From Spirochaetota bacterium (lineage in GTDB: Bacteria; Spirochaetota; UBA4802; JAFGJZ01): 14,510 nt of DNA. The stretch is from the NCBI GenBank assembly GCA_022704645.1, contig JAKJGA010000032.1:1-14510 (forward strand), read 5' to 3'. The notes beneath the pieces were generated by a model. That model saw only the letters and a program-made list of their open reading frames with translations, did not search any database and was not told the DNA's origin. This document shows, in pieces, positions 1 through 7,218 of the stretch; the first letter of the stretch is position 1, and every line of letters begins with the position of its first letter. Made by a program: the position numbers and the translations under genes.

Positions 1-311
1 TCATCAGATATCCTCGGAATTACAACAGGCTTTCCTGTGTCAAAAACCTTTCCGGTAACGCCTTCGCCGATTTTATATTTTCCTTTTTCTCTTTCATCAT
101 CCGAAAGACCGTATGCTTCTTCAATGAACAACTCGCCAGTTTTTCTATTGAGAATTGTTACAGTTCCGCGCATCATTTCAAGTTTTTCCGCCATCATCTC
201 AAGAACAGGACGGATGAGACTTTTAATATCCATTGTCTCATTTAGCTTGCGGCTGATATCAAACAGAAGACTGAGCTCGTTGATTTCCTTGTTTTTGCTG
301 TTCTGCGCCAT
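1..311 (-). CDS. nifA: GAF-domain protein, N-terminal part; probable NifA-type nif transcriptional activator (partial)
   Basis: Only the first 103 codons are present; the gene continues past the left edge. The protein begins MAQNSKNKEINELSLLFDIS and continues as a GAF sensor domain. Residues about 70-103 include GLSDDER, YKIGEGVTGKVFDTGKP and VVIPRISDE, a block closely resembling the GAF domain of NifA. In that family a GAF domain is followed by a sigma-54-interacting AAA+ domain and a helix-turn-helix, neither of which can be seen here. The ATG at 311 is preceded by AGGTGA at good spacing, and an in-frame TAA lies 21 bases upstream. The gene follows the nif cluster in the same direction. A sigma-54 promoter stands in front of nifH, so a NifA here makes sense. 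Another GAF-domain regulator remains possible because the catalytic part is not visible. Confidence 0.75.
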   Translation of the reverse strand, partial: MAQNSKNKEINELSLLFDISRKLNETMDIKSLIRPVLEMMAEKLEMMRGTVTILNRKTGELFIEEAYGLSDDEREKGKYKIGEGVTGKVFDTGKPVVIPRISD

Positions 312-381
312 ATATTCACCTGCGCACAATTAACAAAAAGACACTTATATCATAAAGAAAAAATAGAAAAAACAACCTTGT

Positions 382-387
382 ATTATA
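382..387 (-). promoter_or_regulatory. Putative extended -10 promoter for the nifA-like gene
   Basis: The minus strand reads TGTTATAATAC. This contains a perfect TATAAT hexamer preceded by TG one base upstream, the extended -10 pattern of housekeeping sigma factors. The -35 region (about 405-410) is a poor match. Transcription would begin near 375 and give a leader of about 64 bases before the ATG at 311. The gap (312-449) is otherwise AT-rich with no other gene. A separate promoter would let the activator be made without the main nif transcript. Confidence 0.5.
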
Positions 388-420
388 ACAAATTAACTTT
401 GATTTAACAGAACGCTTCAA

Positions 421-458
421 TATCTCTTTAATGCGCTTCTTTGTAGCATTTAGAGATA
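421..458. repeat. Imperfect inverted repeat at the 3' end of the acetyltransferase gene
   Basis: TATCTCT (421-427) pairs with AGAGATA (452-458), and AATGC (430-434) pairs with GCATT (446-450), leaving a small asymmetric internal loop and an 11-base apical loop. The right arm overlaps the last codons and TAA stop of the acetyltransferase gene. No run of T follows on either strand, so this is not a classic intrinsic terminator. It could be a weak 3'-end or RNA-processing hairpin of the nif transcript. Confidence 0.45.
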
Positions 459-899
459 CTGATACCATCCCGTCATCCGGCTTGGCGAAAAGCCCATTGC
501 GGTATAAAATGATGCGGCAGAAGAATTCGTTTCATCCGCAACAAGCTGAATTCTCCGCGCCTCTTTTTGATGAGCCCAGGAAATTATGCTTTTAAGAAGT
601 TTTTTTCCGGTACCGACAAGGCGGTAATCAGGTTCGACAAAAAGATCCTCAAGAAGAACGGAATATCCTCCCGAAGCGGTAGATACAACCAGCTGACCTG
701 TAACCATTCCGATAATTTTGTCTTCATATACTGCTTTAAAAACTACAGCCTGCTCTTTTTTAATGAGCATTATAATTCCGTTTATCTGATTCGCTATATC
801 CGATTTAAAATCCTTTTCAATATCAAAAAGTTTATTTATCATTTCTGCAAGAAGCGGAGCATCTCCCGCAACTGCTTTTTCTATCAGCACTTCACGCAT
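450..899 (-). CDS. GNAT-family N-acetyltransferase
   Basis: The 149-aa product has the layout of a single GNAT domain. Helices and a beta hairpin lead to strand residues about 82-90 (LLEDLFVEP). The acetyl-CoA pyrophosphate-binding loop RLVGTG follows at 93-98, then a helix, and near the end AASFYTAMGF, the usual 'A..FY...GF' motif of the family. The reading frame is open further upstream, to 1016, but the ATG at 899 is preferred. It has GGAGG nine bases upstream, starts at the family's normal N-terminus, and overlaps the nifV stop in ATGCGTGA, which suggests translational coupling. The substrate cannot be told from sequence. Its position as the last gene of the nif unit suggests a nitrogen-fixation-linked role, but that is inference. 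Confidence 0.88.
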   Translation of the reverse strand: MREVLIEKAVAGDAPLLAEMINKLFDIEKDFKSDIANQINGIIMLIKKEQAVVFKAVYEDKIIGMVTGQLVVSTASGGYSVLLEDLFVEPDYRLVGTGKKLLKSIISWAHQKEARRIQLVADETNSSAASFYTAMGFSPSRMTGWYQYL

Positions 900-2424
900 C
901 ACATCCTCCGATTTGGTTATGAACATCAAGAAAGGCGTTGAAAACAGATTCTGAAACTCTTCCGGCAATATGAGATGAAATATAAACTTTACCTGCAAAT
1001 AACGCTTTGAGATCACATTTATAATTAATACTGCCCGGCAAACCGAAAGAATATGTCTGTGCCTGAATTACTTCTATCTCTTCATTGAATAAATCTTTTA
1101 TAATTTTTACTGAAACATCTGCGAAATCACTGCCGGAAGCCGCGCATTTTAATTTTGATTTTTTTATTGATTTTAATTCAATTTCGAGCAAAACCTCACC
1201 GGGCACATTCTCTTCATATGATTTGATTGAAGAAAGAAACCATAATTCTCCGGTAAATATTCCCTTCTTATAAACATAACTTAAAACATCAGTCGCACTG
1301 ATTGCTCCCTTTGAATGATATTCATTTTTTAATTCAGAAAGATATATTGATGCAGTCTCCTCACTAATTTCTAATCCGCAAAGTTCCTTTATGTAAAATA
1401 CAAAAGCTCCGGAACCTGAAAAAACAGTTAAAGAAAATCTGTCTTTATCAAAACCGTAATCTTCGGGATTTATAATCGAATATGAATTCTTAGCTTTTAT
1501 TAGAGCTTTCTGATGAATTCCTGATGAATGCAGAAAAGAATTTTTGCCTGAAAGCGGTATAGAATCAGGTACAACTAAACATGAATGCTTTCTTACAAGC
1601 TCACACAATGAAGCAACCGACTTTTTTTTAATATTTGTTTCAGCATTATAATAATCAGCTCTTTCTTCAAGTGCTGCATAGACTGCCTCAAACTGTGCAT
1701 TTCCCGATCGCTCGCCGACACCGCCGATTGTTGTTTCAACTTGACCCGCTCCATTATAGACACCTGCAAGAGTATTAGCAACTGCAAGACCGAAATCATT
1801 GTGGCAATGAACGCTCATAACTGTTTCGCCGGAATTAAAACGCGGTATTGATAAATATAGATTTCTCACAAGTGAGGCGAATTCATCAGTCTGCATAAAA
1901 CCGGAAGTATCGGCAATATTTATTATATCCGCTCCATTGTCAGATAAAGCCGTACAGAGTTCTTTAACAAAGTAATATTCCGTGCGGCCTGCGTCTTCGA
2001 TTCCGACTTCCGCGATATATCCATGTGATTTGATGAGATTCAGCGATTTTAATGCAAGACTGATTGTTGAAGCAGTATCAAGACCAGTCTTTGATTCGCG
2101 CAGATACCTTGAAGCGGGAACACTGATATGAATGCATCCGGATGAAGAGCGGCGCAATGCCTGCGCGCATATAGCGATATCTTTTTCATTCATTCTCGCC
2201 ATTGCCGCTACTGTGCATTTAACTTCACCGCAAACCGCATCTATCACATCAAACTGATTCTTTGAAGAAGACGGAAAACCGGCTTCGATTACATCAATTC
2301 CGGCGTGTTCAAGCGCGCATGCCAATTCAATTTTCGCCTTGTCCTGAAAATGAACAGACGGCGACTGCAGACCGTCACGCAAAGTCGTATCAAGAAACCG
2401 CACTTTCCTTTTTTGAATCACCAT
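892..2424 (-). CDS. nifV: Homocitrate synthase NifV-like, with LeuA-type C-terminal domain
   Basis: It probably condenses acetyl-CoA with 2-oxoglutarate to homocitrate, the organic ligand of FeMo-cofactor. From the ATG at 2424, DTTLRDGLQ (12-20) carries the metal and substrate residues of the DRE-TIM barrel. HCHND (206-210) gives the two metal-binding histidines, and GERSGN follows at 237-242. The 510-aa product is much longer than a usual NifV (about 380 aa). Residues about 295-375 resemble the LeuA linker (SGIHQKALIKA), and about 400-505 resemble the LeuA dimer/allosteric domain. By sequence alone it could be 2-isopropylmalate synthase, and nif context favours homocitrate. The motif reads DGLQ where most relatives have DGEQ. 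An alternative ATG lies at 2433, but 2424 has a better-placed GGAAGGA. The start overlaps the upstream gene by 35 bases. Confidence 0.85.
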   Translation of the reverse strand: MVIQKRKVRFLDTTLRDGLQSPSVHFQDKAKIELACALEHAGIDVIEAGFPSSSKNQFDVIDAVCGEVKCTVAAMARMNEKDIAICAQALRRSSSGCIHISVPASRYLRESKTGLDTASTISLALKSLNLIKSHGYIAEVGIEDAGRTEYYFVKELCTALSDNGADIINIADTSGFMQTDEFASLVRNLYLSIPRFNSGETVMSVHCHNDFGLAVANTLAGVYNGAGQVETTIGGVGERSGNAQFEAVYAALEERADYYNAETNIKKKSVASLCELVRKHSCLVVPDSIPLSGKNSFLHSSGIHQKALIKAKNSYSIINPEDYGFDKDRFSLTVFSGSGAFVFYIKELCGLEISEETASIYLSELKNEYHSKGAISATDVLSYVYKKGIFTGELWFLSSIKSYEENVPGEVLLEIELKSIKKSKLKCAASGSDFADVSVKIIKDLFNEEIEVIQAQTYSFGLPGSINYKCDLKALFAGKVYISSHIAGRVSESVFNAFLDVHNQIGGCDA

Positions 2425-2821
2425 CCTCTCCATTCCTTCCGTACAATATCAGCTTAGCGAGATTATATATTTCTTCAAAAGTTTTTTCAGTCAGCTCAAT
2501 TTCTTCTTTTGTAAAAACCCTGGGCTTAGGTATTTCGAGCGAACACATATCCTGAAAAGAATCAATCTTATTTAAATTATCAACAAGACGGGGTTCCATA
2601 TCGTGAAACTCCATTACATCCTGCGCTAGGGCGTTCAGTGTGTGATGAAAAGGAATCATCTCATAATAAATCAAAATTGAAATAAAAAATTTCTCCATTC
2701 CCATAGTGCAGATATTATATTTAAGTTCGGGTGAGAAATTTTTTCCGGCATCAATATGTTTCTTCAGAGAATTCATATAAGCCAGACCTTCATCATAGTA
2801 CTTCTTCCAATCGTTAGCCAT
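2390..2821 (-). CDS. Small helical HEPN-like protein of unknown function in the nif operon
   Basis: The 143-aa product appears all-helical. Residues about 1-75 have the layout of a HEPN domain: an amphipathic N-terminal helix (WKKYYDEGLAYMNSLKKH), a hydrophobic helix beginning KYNICTMGMEKFFISILIYY, then PFHHTLNALAQDV in place of the usual 'tHdl..L' segment. The R-x4-6-H motif of HEPN ribonucleases is absent, so toxin-type RNase activity is not expected. A second helical part (about 103-128) and a polar, acidic tail follow. AAGGAGG lies just upstream of the ATG at 2821. The 3' end overlaps nifV, so it is translated as part of the nif unit. I do not recognise a named family, and HEPN membership is a pattern judgement. 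A structural or chaperone-like role in cofactor assembly is only a guess. Confidence 0.85.
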   Translation of the reverse strand: MANDWKKYYDEGLAYMNSLKKHIDAGKNFSPELKYNICTMGMEKFFISILIYYEMIPFHHTLNALAQDVMEFHDMEPRLVDNLNKIDSFQDMCSLEIPKPRVFTKEEIELTEKTFEEIYNLAKLILYGRNGEDGDSKKESAVS

Positions 2822-2841
2822 TCTTCCTCCTTCAAAACCAA

Positions 2842-2883
2842 TTTCAGCATTTCCGGTATGTATTTTATCCGGAAACGCTGAAA
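2842..2883 (-). terminator. Strong intercistronic hairpin between the ferredoxin and HEPN-like genes (attenuator or processing element)
   Basis: On the minus strand TTTCAGCGTTTCCGG pairs with CCGGAAATGCTGAAA across a 12-base loop. This gives 15 continuous pairs in RNA, including one G-U. On the plus strand the same site would be an A-C mismatch, so the structure fits minus-strand RNA best. It is followed by TTGGTTTTG, only moderately T-rich, and then by the ribosome-binding site of the next gene. It begins six bases after the ferredoxin stop. Partial termination or 3'-end stabilisation that lowers expression of the downstream genes is the likely role. Confidence 0.6.
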
Positions 2884-2888
2884 CCGGA

Positions 2889-3200
2889 TCATTCAGCTAT
2901 GAGATATTTTTCAGCTGGAACTCCCGACTCGATAGAATCGATAATTTCATCAATCATAGCTTCGTTTTCAATCTTTCCGTACCACCAGTTCTCCGGGTAA
3001 ACAACAAGAGCAGGTCCTCTGTCGCAGACTTTCAGGCATCCCGTACTGGACACCATACAGTCAGCCATTCCCCTGTCGGAAAGTTCAGTGACCATGTACT
3101 GAAGCAGATTCATGCTCCCTTTCTTTGCACATACTCCCTGTGCTTCTCCGCCCGCGCGGAAACTTGCGCAGACGAAAATATGATGCTTTGGTTTTTTCAT
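2889..3200 (-). CDS. Thioredoxin-like 2Fe-2S ferredoxin
   Basis: The 103-aa product is a thioredoxin-fold [2Fe-2S] ferredoxin (Shethna/Clostridium pasteurianum type). Cysteines C11, C24, C55 and C59 give the spacing C-x12-C-x30-C-x3-C, and GCLKVCDRGPALVVYPENWW is typical of the family around the second pair. An extra cysteine lies at 48. The protein is cytoplasmic, with no signal or membrane segment. The C. pasteurianum homologue is known to interact with the MoFe protein, and a gene of this type also follows nifB in clostridial nif clusters, so a role in electron supply or cofactor assembly is likely. The start ATG at 3200 has a GGAGG-type site upstream. The gene follows nifB after 26 bases and is separated from the next gene by a strong hairpin. 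Confidence 0.92.
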   Translation of the reverse strand: MKKPKHHIFVCASFRAGGEAQGVCAKKGSMNLLQYMVTELSDRGMADCMVSSTGCLKVCDRGPALVVYPENWWYGKIENEAMIDEIIDSIESGVPAEKYLIAE

Positions 3201-3226
3201 TTTCTCCTCCGTATATTTATCAGCAT

Positions 3227-4498
3227 TTATGCGCAGCCTGTTCCGGTGCCGCCGCAGGTTTTACCCATACCGCAGCTTCCGGCAGTTTTCATCATTACCT
3301 TAGGAATATCCATGCCTTTCATCACCATCTCGGCGACTTCAGATATCAGACCTTCCACGGCATATATTTTAATTCCCGATCCTTCGATTATCTTCTTCGG
3401 GTTTTCTCCAACACCGCTTACAAGAAGCGCAGCGCAATCCTTTATCAGTTCAGCCATATCATTCCATCTGCTGTCGCCGCTTCCCGGCTCGGGAGTAAAC
3501 CTTTTTTCAATCAGTTCGGGAACTCCATTTTTCATTCCGTATATGCGTAAGAATTCGGCCTCACCAAGATGCTGATTGACAAGAACTCCTTCCATGCTGG
3601 CAACGGCGACATATGGTCTTTCACTGGTAAAGTTTGATTTAGATGCTTTGCTCAAAAGTTCCGTAATCTCTTCCTGATTTGCCTGACCTAAAAGACCTGC
3701 CGCATCCGCGCGGCATCTTGCGCAATGACTCATCTGAGGAAGATATGCCCCTGCTCCTTCACGCAGCTTTGCCATTTCCAAAGGAGTCGGCTGAGTAAGG
3801 TGCGCGAATTCAGTTTCAGCAACAGGACATAGCGGAATACAGTTTTGAACATCTGCTCCAAGTTCAAGCATCCTCATTGAAATATCCTGAACATGCGCGT
3901 CATTTATACCGGGAATAACAACCGTATTTATTTTAACTGTTATTCCTTTTTCTTTCAAAGCGCGTATACCTTCGATCTGACGGGAAAGGATAAACCATGC
4001 CGCATCAATGCCGCGGTAAACTTTTCCGCCATGACGCGCCCATTTATAAATCTTTGCGCCTATCTCCGGATCAACAGCATTCACGGTAACAGTCACATGC
4101 GAAATATTCATTTTTGATATTTCTTCAACAGCATCAGGAAGCCCGACTCCGTTAGTCGCAAGACACAAAATCTTCTCTGGGTATTTCTCGTGAACATATC
4201 TCATCGTCTCAAGCGTGGCTTCAGTATTCGCAAACGGATCTCCCGGACCTGCAATTCCGACAACGGATATATTAGGTATTTTTTCGAGAACCGAATCAAG
4301 GTATGTAATGGCCTGACGCGGAGTAAGAACTGTGCTTGTGACTCCGGGACGCGATTCATTTATGCAATCATACTTCCTGTCGCAGAAGTTACACTGAATA
4401 TTGCATGCCGGAGCAACCGGCAGATGAACCCGTCCTGTTTGATGTCTCAGTTCCCGGTTAAAACAAGGGTGATTTCCGAAATTTACACTTGAACTCAT
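3227..4498 (-). CDS. nifB: NifB, radical SAM FeMo-cofactor core synthase with C-terminal NifX-like domain
   Basis: NifB fuses two Fe-S clusters and inserts the central carbon from SAM to give NifB-co, the precursor of FeMo-cofactor. In this 423-aa protein the radical-SAM cluster motif is C32-x3-C36-x2-C39. C12 near the N-terminus and the HCARC motif (C259, C262) match conserved NifB cysteines. GIAGPGDPFAN (81-91) is the family's SAM-side motif. Residues about 295-395 form a NifX/NafY-like cofactor-binding domain (VASMEGVLVNQHLGEA). The tail is glycine- and cysteine-rich (C409, C415, C422). This two-domain form is common in bacteria, and no separate nifX is seen here. NifN and NifB are separate genes, unlike the NifN-B fusion of some clostridia. 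AAGGAGG overlaps the nifN stop and is well placed for the ATG at 4498. Confidence 0.98.
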   Translation of the reverse strand: MSSSVNFGNHPCFNRELRHQTGRVHLPVAPACNIQCNFCDRKYDCINESRPGVTSTVLTPRQAITYLDSVLEKIPNISVVGIAGPGDPFANTEATLETMRYVHEKYPEKILCLATNGVGLPDAVEEISKMNISHVTVTVNAVDPEIGAKIYKWARHGGKVYRGIDAAWFILSRQIEGIRALKEKGITVKINTVVIPGINDAHVQDISMRMLELGADVQNCIPLCPVAETEFAHLTQPTPLEMAKLREGAGAYLPQMSHCARCRADAAGLLGQANQEEITELLSKASKSNFTSERPYVAVASMEGVLVNQHLGEAEFLRIYGMKNGVPELIEKRFTPEPGSGDSRWNDMAELIKDCAALLVSGVGENPKKIIEGSGIKIYAVEGLISEVAEMVMKGMDIPKVMMKTAGSCGMGKTCGGTGTGCA

Positions 4499-4508
4499 AT
4501 CTTCCTCC

Positions 4509-5852
4509 TTACAGGTAGCTGTATCCTATGTTTGAGCTGTTTTGTTTATGTTCGATAATCGCATTCGCGATATTATCAAGAATGCTCTGCGTGCCGCGGT
4601 ATCCGAGATGCTTTATTCTCTGTGAACCGAATCTGTCATGAACAGGAAATCCGACACGAACCAGAGGAATCGAAAGATTCTTCGAAAGATAAAAACCCTT
4701 ACTGCTTCCGATGACAAGGTCGCAGTTCATACCTTTGGCTTTATCAAGAACCGTCGCATAGTCAGAATCTGACATGACTTCGGCATCAGGTGCGTACTTT
4801 TTAATTATTTCTGCTGCAGCAGGATTATCAGAACCCGTAGCGCATATCACCGGAACGATTCCGATTTCCGACATGAATGACGCGAGCGAGACAACAAGAT
4901 CTTCGTCACCGGCTATTATCGCACGTTTTTCAAAAAAGTATTTATGCGCGTCCATGTATGAATCAACCAGACGGTTACGTTCTGAACTGTATTTTTCCGG
5001 GAGCTGTTTTCCTGTTGCCTTTTCAAACGCCCCGAAAAATTCATCGCACAAATCAATGCCTATCGGAAGATTCATAAAATGAGAATTAGGCAGATGGTCT
5101 GACAGCGAACCCGAAAGACCGCTCCGCGATAAACTGCTTCCGATTACTATTGATGCTTTTGCGGATTTTATTCTGGCAATGTCGCTTAAAAGAGTTCCGC
5201 CCGGTGATATTTTTTTATAACTCTCCCATGATTCTCCATCAAGCGTCTCTGAATAATCAGGAAAAAGAACAGCATCAGTTTTAAAATCCGATGCTATTTC
5301 CTTCAGATGACGTAAATCTTCAGGAGAAACAAAGGCCGGTATTATATTTATAAAATCTCCGGATTCATTTTCTTTTGAAACGGTTTTGATGCATGATATT
5401 ACAGCATCACGGTATCCGTCAGTATGAATACCCTTGTAACTTGGAGTAGGAACATTCACTACCGGAACATCCGATTTGCTCTTTTCATTATATTCTTTTA
5501 TATAAAGGGAGACATCATCACCTATCGTTTCAGAAAGACATGTTGTTGCGATTCCGACAAGTGACGGCTGATACTTTCCTATGACATTATCAAGTGCTGT
5601 ATGAAGGTTTTCTCTTCCACCGAAAACAGCAGCAGACTCACTGAAGTTAGAAGACGCAATATCAACCGGCTCACGGAAATGACTTATCATATAACGGCGG
5701 ATGTATGTCGAACATCCCTGCGAACCATGAAGAAGCGGAATGCAGTTTTCTATGCCGCGGAAAACCGTGCTTGCACCGAGAGGGGCACATAATCTGCATG
5801 TATTTCTTGCGGGATCCGCTATTTTTTCTATTACTTTCTCTTGTGCTTTCAT
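4509..5852 (-). CDS. nifN: NifN, FeMo-cofactor scaffold beta subunit
   Basis: NifN pairs with NifE in the NifE2N2 scaffold, where the NifB product is matured by adding molybdenum and homocitrate. The 447-aa protein is clearly a NifK paralogue (HGSQGC, HFREPVDIASSNFSESAAVFGG, CLSETIGDD). It keeps C22, C47 and C105, aligned with the three NifK P-cluster cysteines with the same spacings of 25 and 58, and also a serine in TPSYKG. In Azotobacter NifN only the middle cysteine is kept. Two genes with NifK-like signatures are present. The one adjoining nifD is NifK, and this one, coupled to nifE and followed by nifB, is NifN. Its ATG overlaps the nifE stop as ATGA, which implies translational coupling and balanced NifEN synthesis. 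Confidence 0.95.
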   Translation of the reverse strand: MKAQEKVIEKIADPARNTCRLCAPLGASTVFRGIENCIPLLHGSQGCSTYIRRYMISHFREPVDIASSNFSESAAVFGGRENLHTALDNVIGKYQPSLVGIATTCLSETIGDDVSLYIKEYNEKSKSDVPVVNVPTPSYKGIHTDGYRDAVISCIKTVSKENESGDFINIIPAFVSPEDLRHLKEIASDFKTDAVLFPDYSETLDGESWESYKKISPGGTLLSDIARIKSAKASIVIGSSLSRSGLSGSLSDHLPNSHFMNLPIGIDLCDEFFGAFEKATGKQLPEKYSSERNRLVDSYMDAHKYFFEKRAIIAGDEDLVVSLASFMSEIGIVPVICATGSDNPAAAEIIKKYAPDAEVMSDSDYATVLDKAKGMNCDLVIGSSKGFYLSKNLSIPLVRVGFPVHDRFGSQRIKHLGYRGTQSILDNIANAIIEHKQNSSNIGYSYL

Positions 5853-7207
5853 ACGATTCCTCCTTTGCGTTTTCTATATGCCGGTGAATATTTCCATACC
5901 GGGCTCAATACCGACGAATAAACTTCGCGGCAGAAATTGACCATGCCTTCGAATCCGGCAAGGGGAATCTTTCGTTCATGGTTATGATCGCAGAATGCAA
6001 TACCGAGTTTATATGCAATCGGACGCTCTTTTACTCCGCCGATCAAAAGATCAACACCGCGTTCTTCGATAAAATGTGAAAGCTCAAGCGGATTGGTATC
6101 ATCGACGATTATTGTTCCTTCGTCGCATATTTCCTTGAGATAGTCGTAATCGTCCTTGCTTCCGGTCTGACTTCCGACCACTTCGGTTTTCATTCCAAGA
6201 TGGCGGAGAGCTTTAACCAGAGAAAAAGCCTTGAATGAACCGCCGACATAAATCGCGGCTTTCTTTCCTTCAAGCTTTGATCTGAATTTTATTATTTCAG
6301 GATATATCGCCGAAAGTTCCCTTCCGACAAGCTCCGAAGTTTTATCAATAATTTCTTTTTCATTGAAAAAGCGGGCAACTTCATAAAGCGCCTCCGAAAG
6401 GTCTTCTATTCCGAAATATGAAACGCGGATAAAAGGTATTCCGTATTTTTCTTTCATTAGTTTTGCGAGAAAAGTCATTGAACCTGAGCATTGAACAACA
6501 TTCAATGAAGCTCTGTGGGCTTTCTTTATTTCATCGATGCGTCCGTCCCCGGTGAGACAGGAAACAACATCTATTCCCATTTCTTTGTAATAATTTTTTA
6601 TTATCCAGCTTTCGCCGGCCAGATTAAAATCTCCGAGTATATTGATGCTGTGCTTCGGCACTTCACTTTCATTATCAAATCCGGTAAGCGTAAACAAAGC
6701 TTCACATGCAGCGCGGTATCCGTCTTTTTTTGTTCCCTTAAAACCTTCCGAGTGAACCGGAATAACAGGGATGTTTTTTTCGCTGGATACTCTCCGACAG
6801 ACTGCGTTTATGTCGTCTCCAATGAGACCCACAATACAGGTTGAATAAATAAACGCAGCCTTCGGATTATATTTTTCAATGAGAGATATGAGAGCATTAT
6901 ATAATTTCTTTTCTCCGCCGTAGATAACGTCGTTTTCGCGGAGATCTGTACAGAAGCTCATTCTGTGAAGTTCGGGTCCCGATGAGAGGGCACCGCGTAT
7001 GTCCCATGTATACGCAGCACACCCTATCGGACCATGAATGAGATGAAGAGCGTCGGCGATAGGATAAAGTACAACTCTTGATCCGCAGAAAACACATGCG
7101 CGCTGACTGACGGAACCTGCTACACTTTTCTTATCACACTCAATATTAAAAGAATCCTTTTTGTTAACATAAACCTGATTCTTTCTCGCTTCAATCAAAT
7201 CAATCAT
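5849..7207 (-). CDS. nifE: NifE, FeMo-cofactor scaffold alpha subunit
   Basis: The 452-aa product is the NifD-like subunit of the NifEN scaffold. SVSQRACVFCGSRVVLYPI and HLIHGPIGCAAYTWDIRG are strongly characteristic of NifE. Cysteines C38, C63 and C124 match the ligands of the scaffold's permanent Fe-S cluster, and VVQCSGSM carries the cysteine near the cofactor site. The carboxy-terminal part (GIAFCDHNHERKIPLAGFEG) replaces the NifD cofactor-histidine region in the usual NifE manner. GGGAGG lies just before the ATG at 7207 and overlaps the end of nifK, so the gene follows nifK after only 11 bases. The length is normal for the family. Confidence 0.97.
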   Translation of the reverse strand: MIDLIEARKNQVYVNKKDSFNIECDKKSVAGSVSQRACVFCGSRVVLYPIADALHLIHGPIGCAAYTWDIRGALSSGPELHRMSFCTDLRENDVIYGGEKKLYNALISLIEKYNPKAAFIYSTCIVGLIGDDINAVCRRVSSEKNIPVIPVHSEGFKGTKKDGYRAACEALFTLTGFDNESEVPKHSINILGDFNLAGESWIIKNYYKEMGIDVVSCLTGDGRIDEIKKAHRASLNVVQCSGSMTFLAKLMKEKYGIPFIRVSYFGIEDLSEALYEVARFFNEKEIIDKTSELVGRELSAIYPEIIKFRSKLEGKKAAIYVGGSFKAFSLVKALRHLGMKTEVVGSQTGSKDDYDYLKEICDEGTIIVDDTNPLELSHFIEERGVDLLIGGVKERPIAYKLGIAFCDHNHERKIPLAGFEGMVNFCREVYSSVLSPVWKYSPAYRKRKGGIV

Positions 7208-7218
7208 GGAATCCTCCC

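Noticed and set aside
900..1016. N-terminal extension of the acetyltransferase up to an ATG at 1016
   Set aside because: It would overlap nifV by over 100 bases and add a segment foreign to GNAT proteins. The ATG at 899 has a good GGAGG site.
2390..2821. HEPN-MNT toxin-antitoxin component
   Set aside because: No nucleotidyltransferase partner is adjacent, the R-x4-6-H catalytic motif is missing, and the gene is embedded in and overlaps the nif operon.
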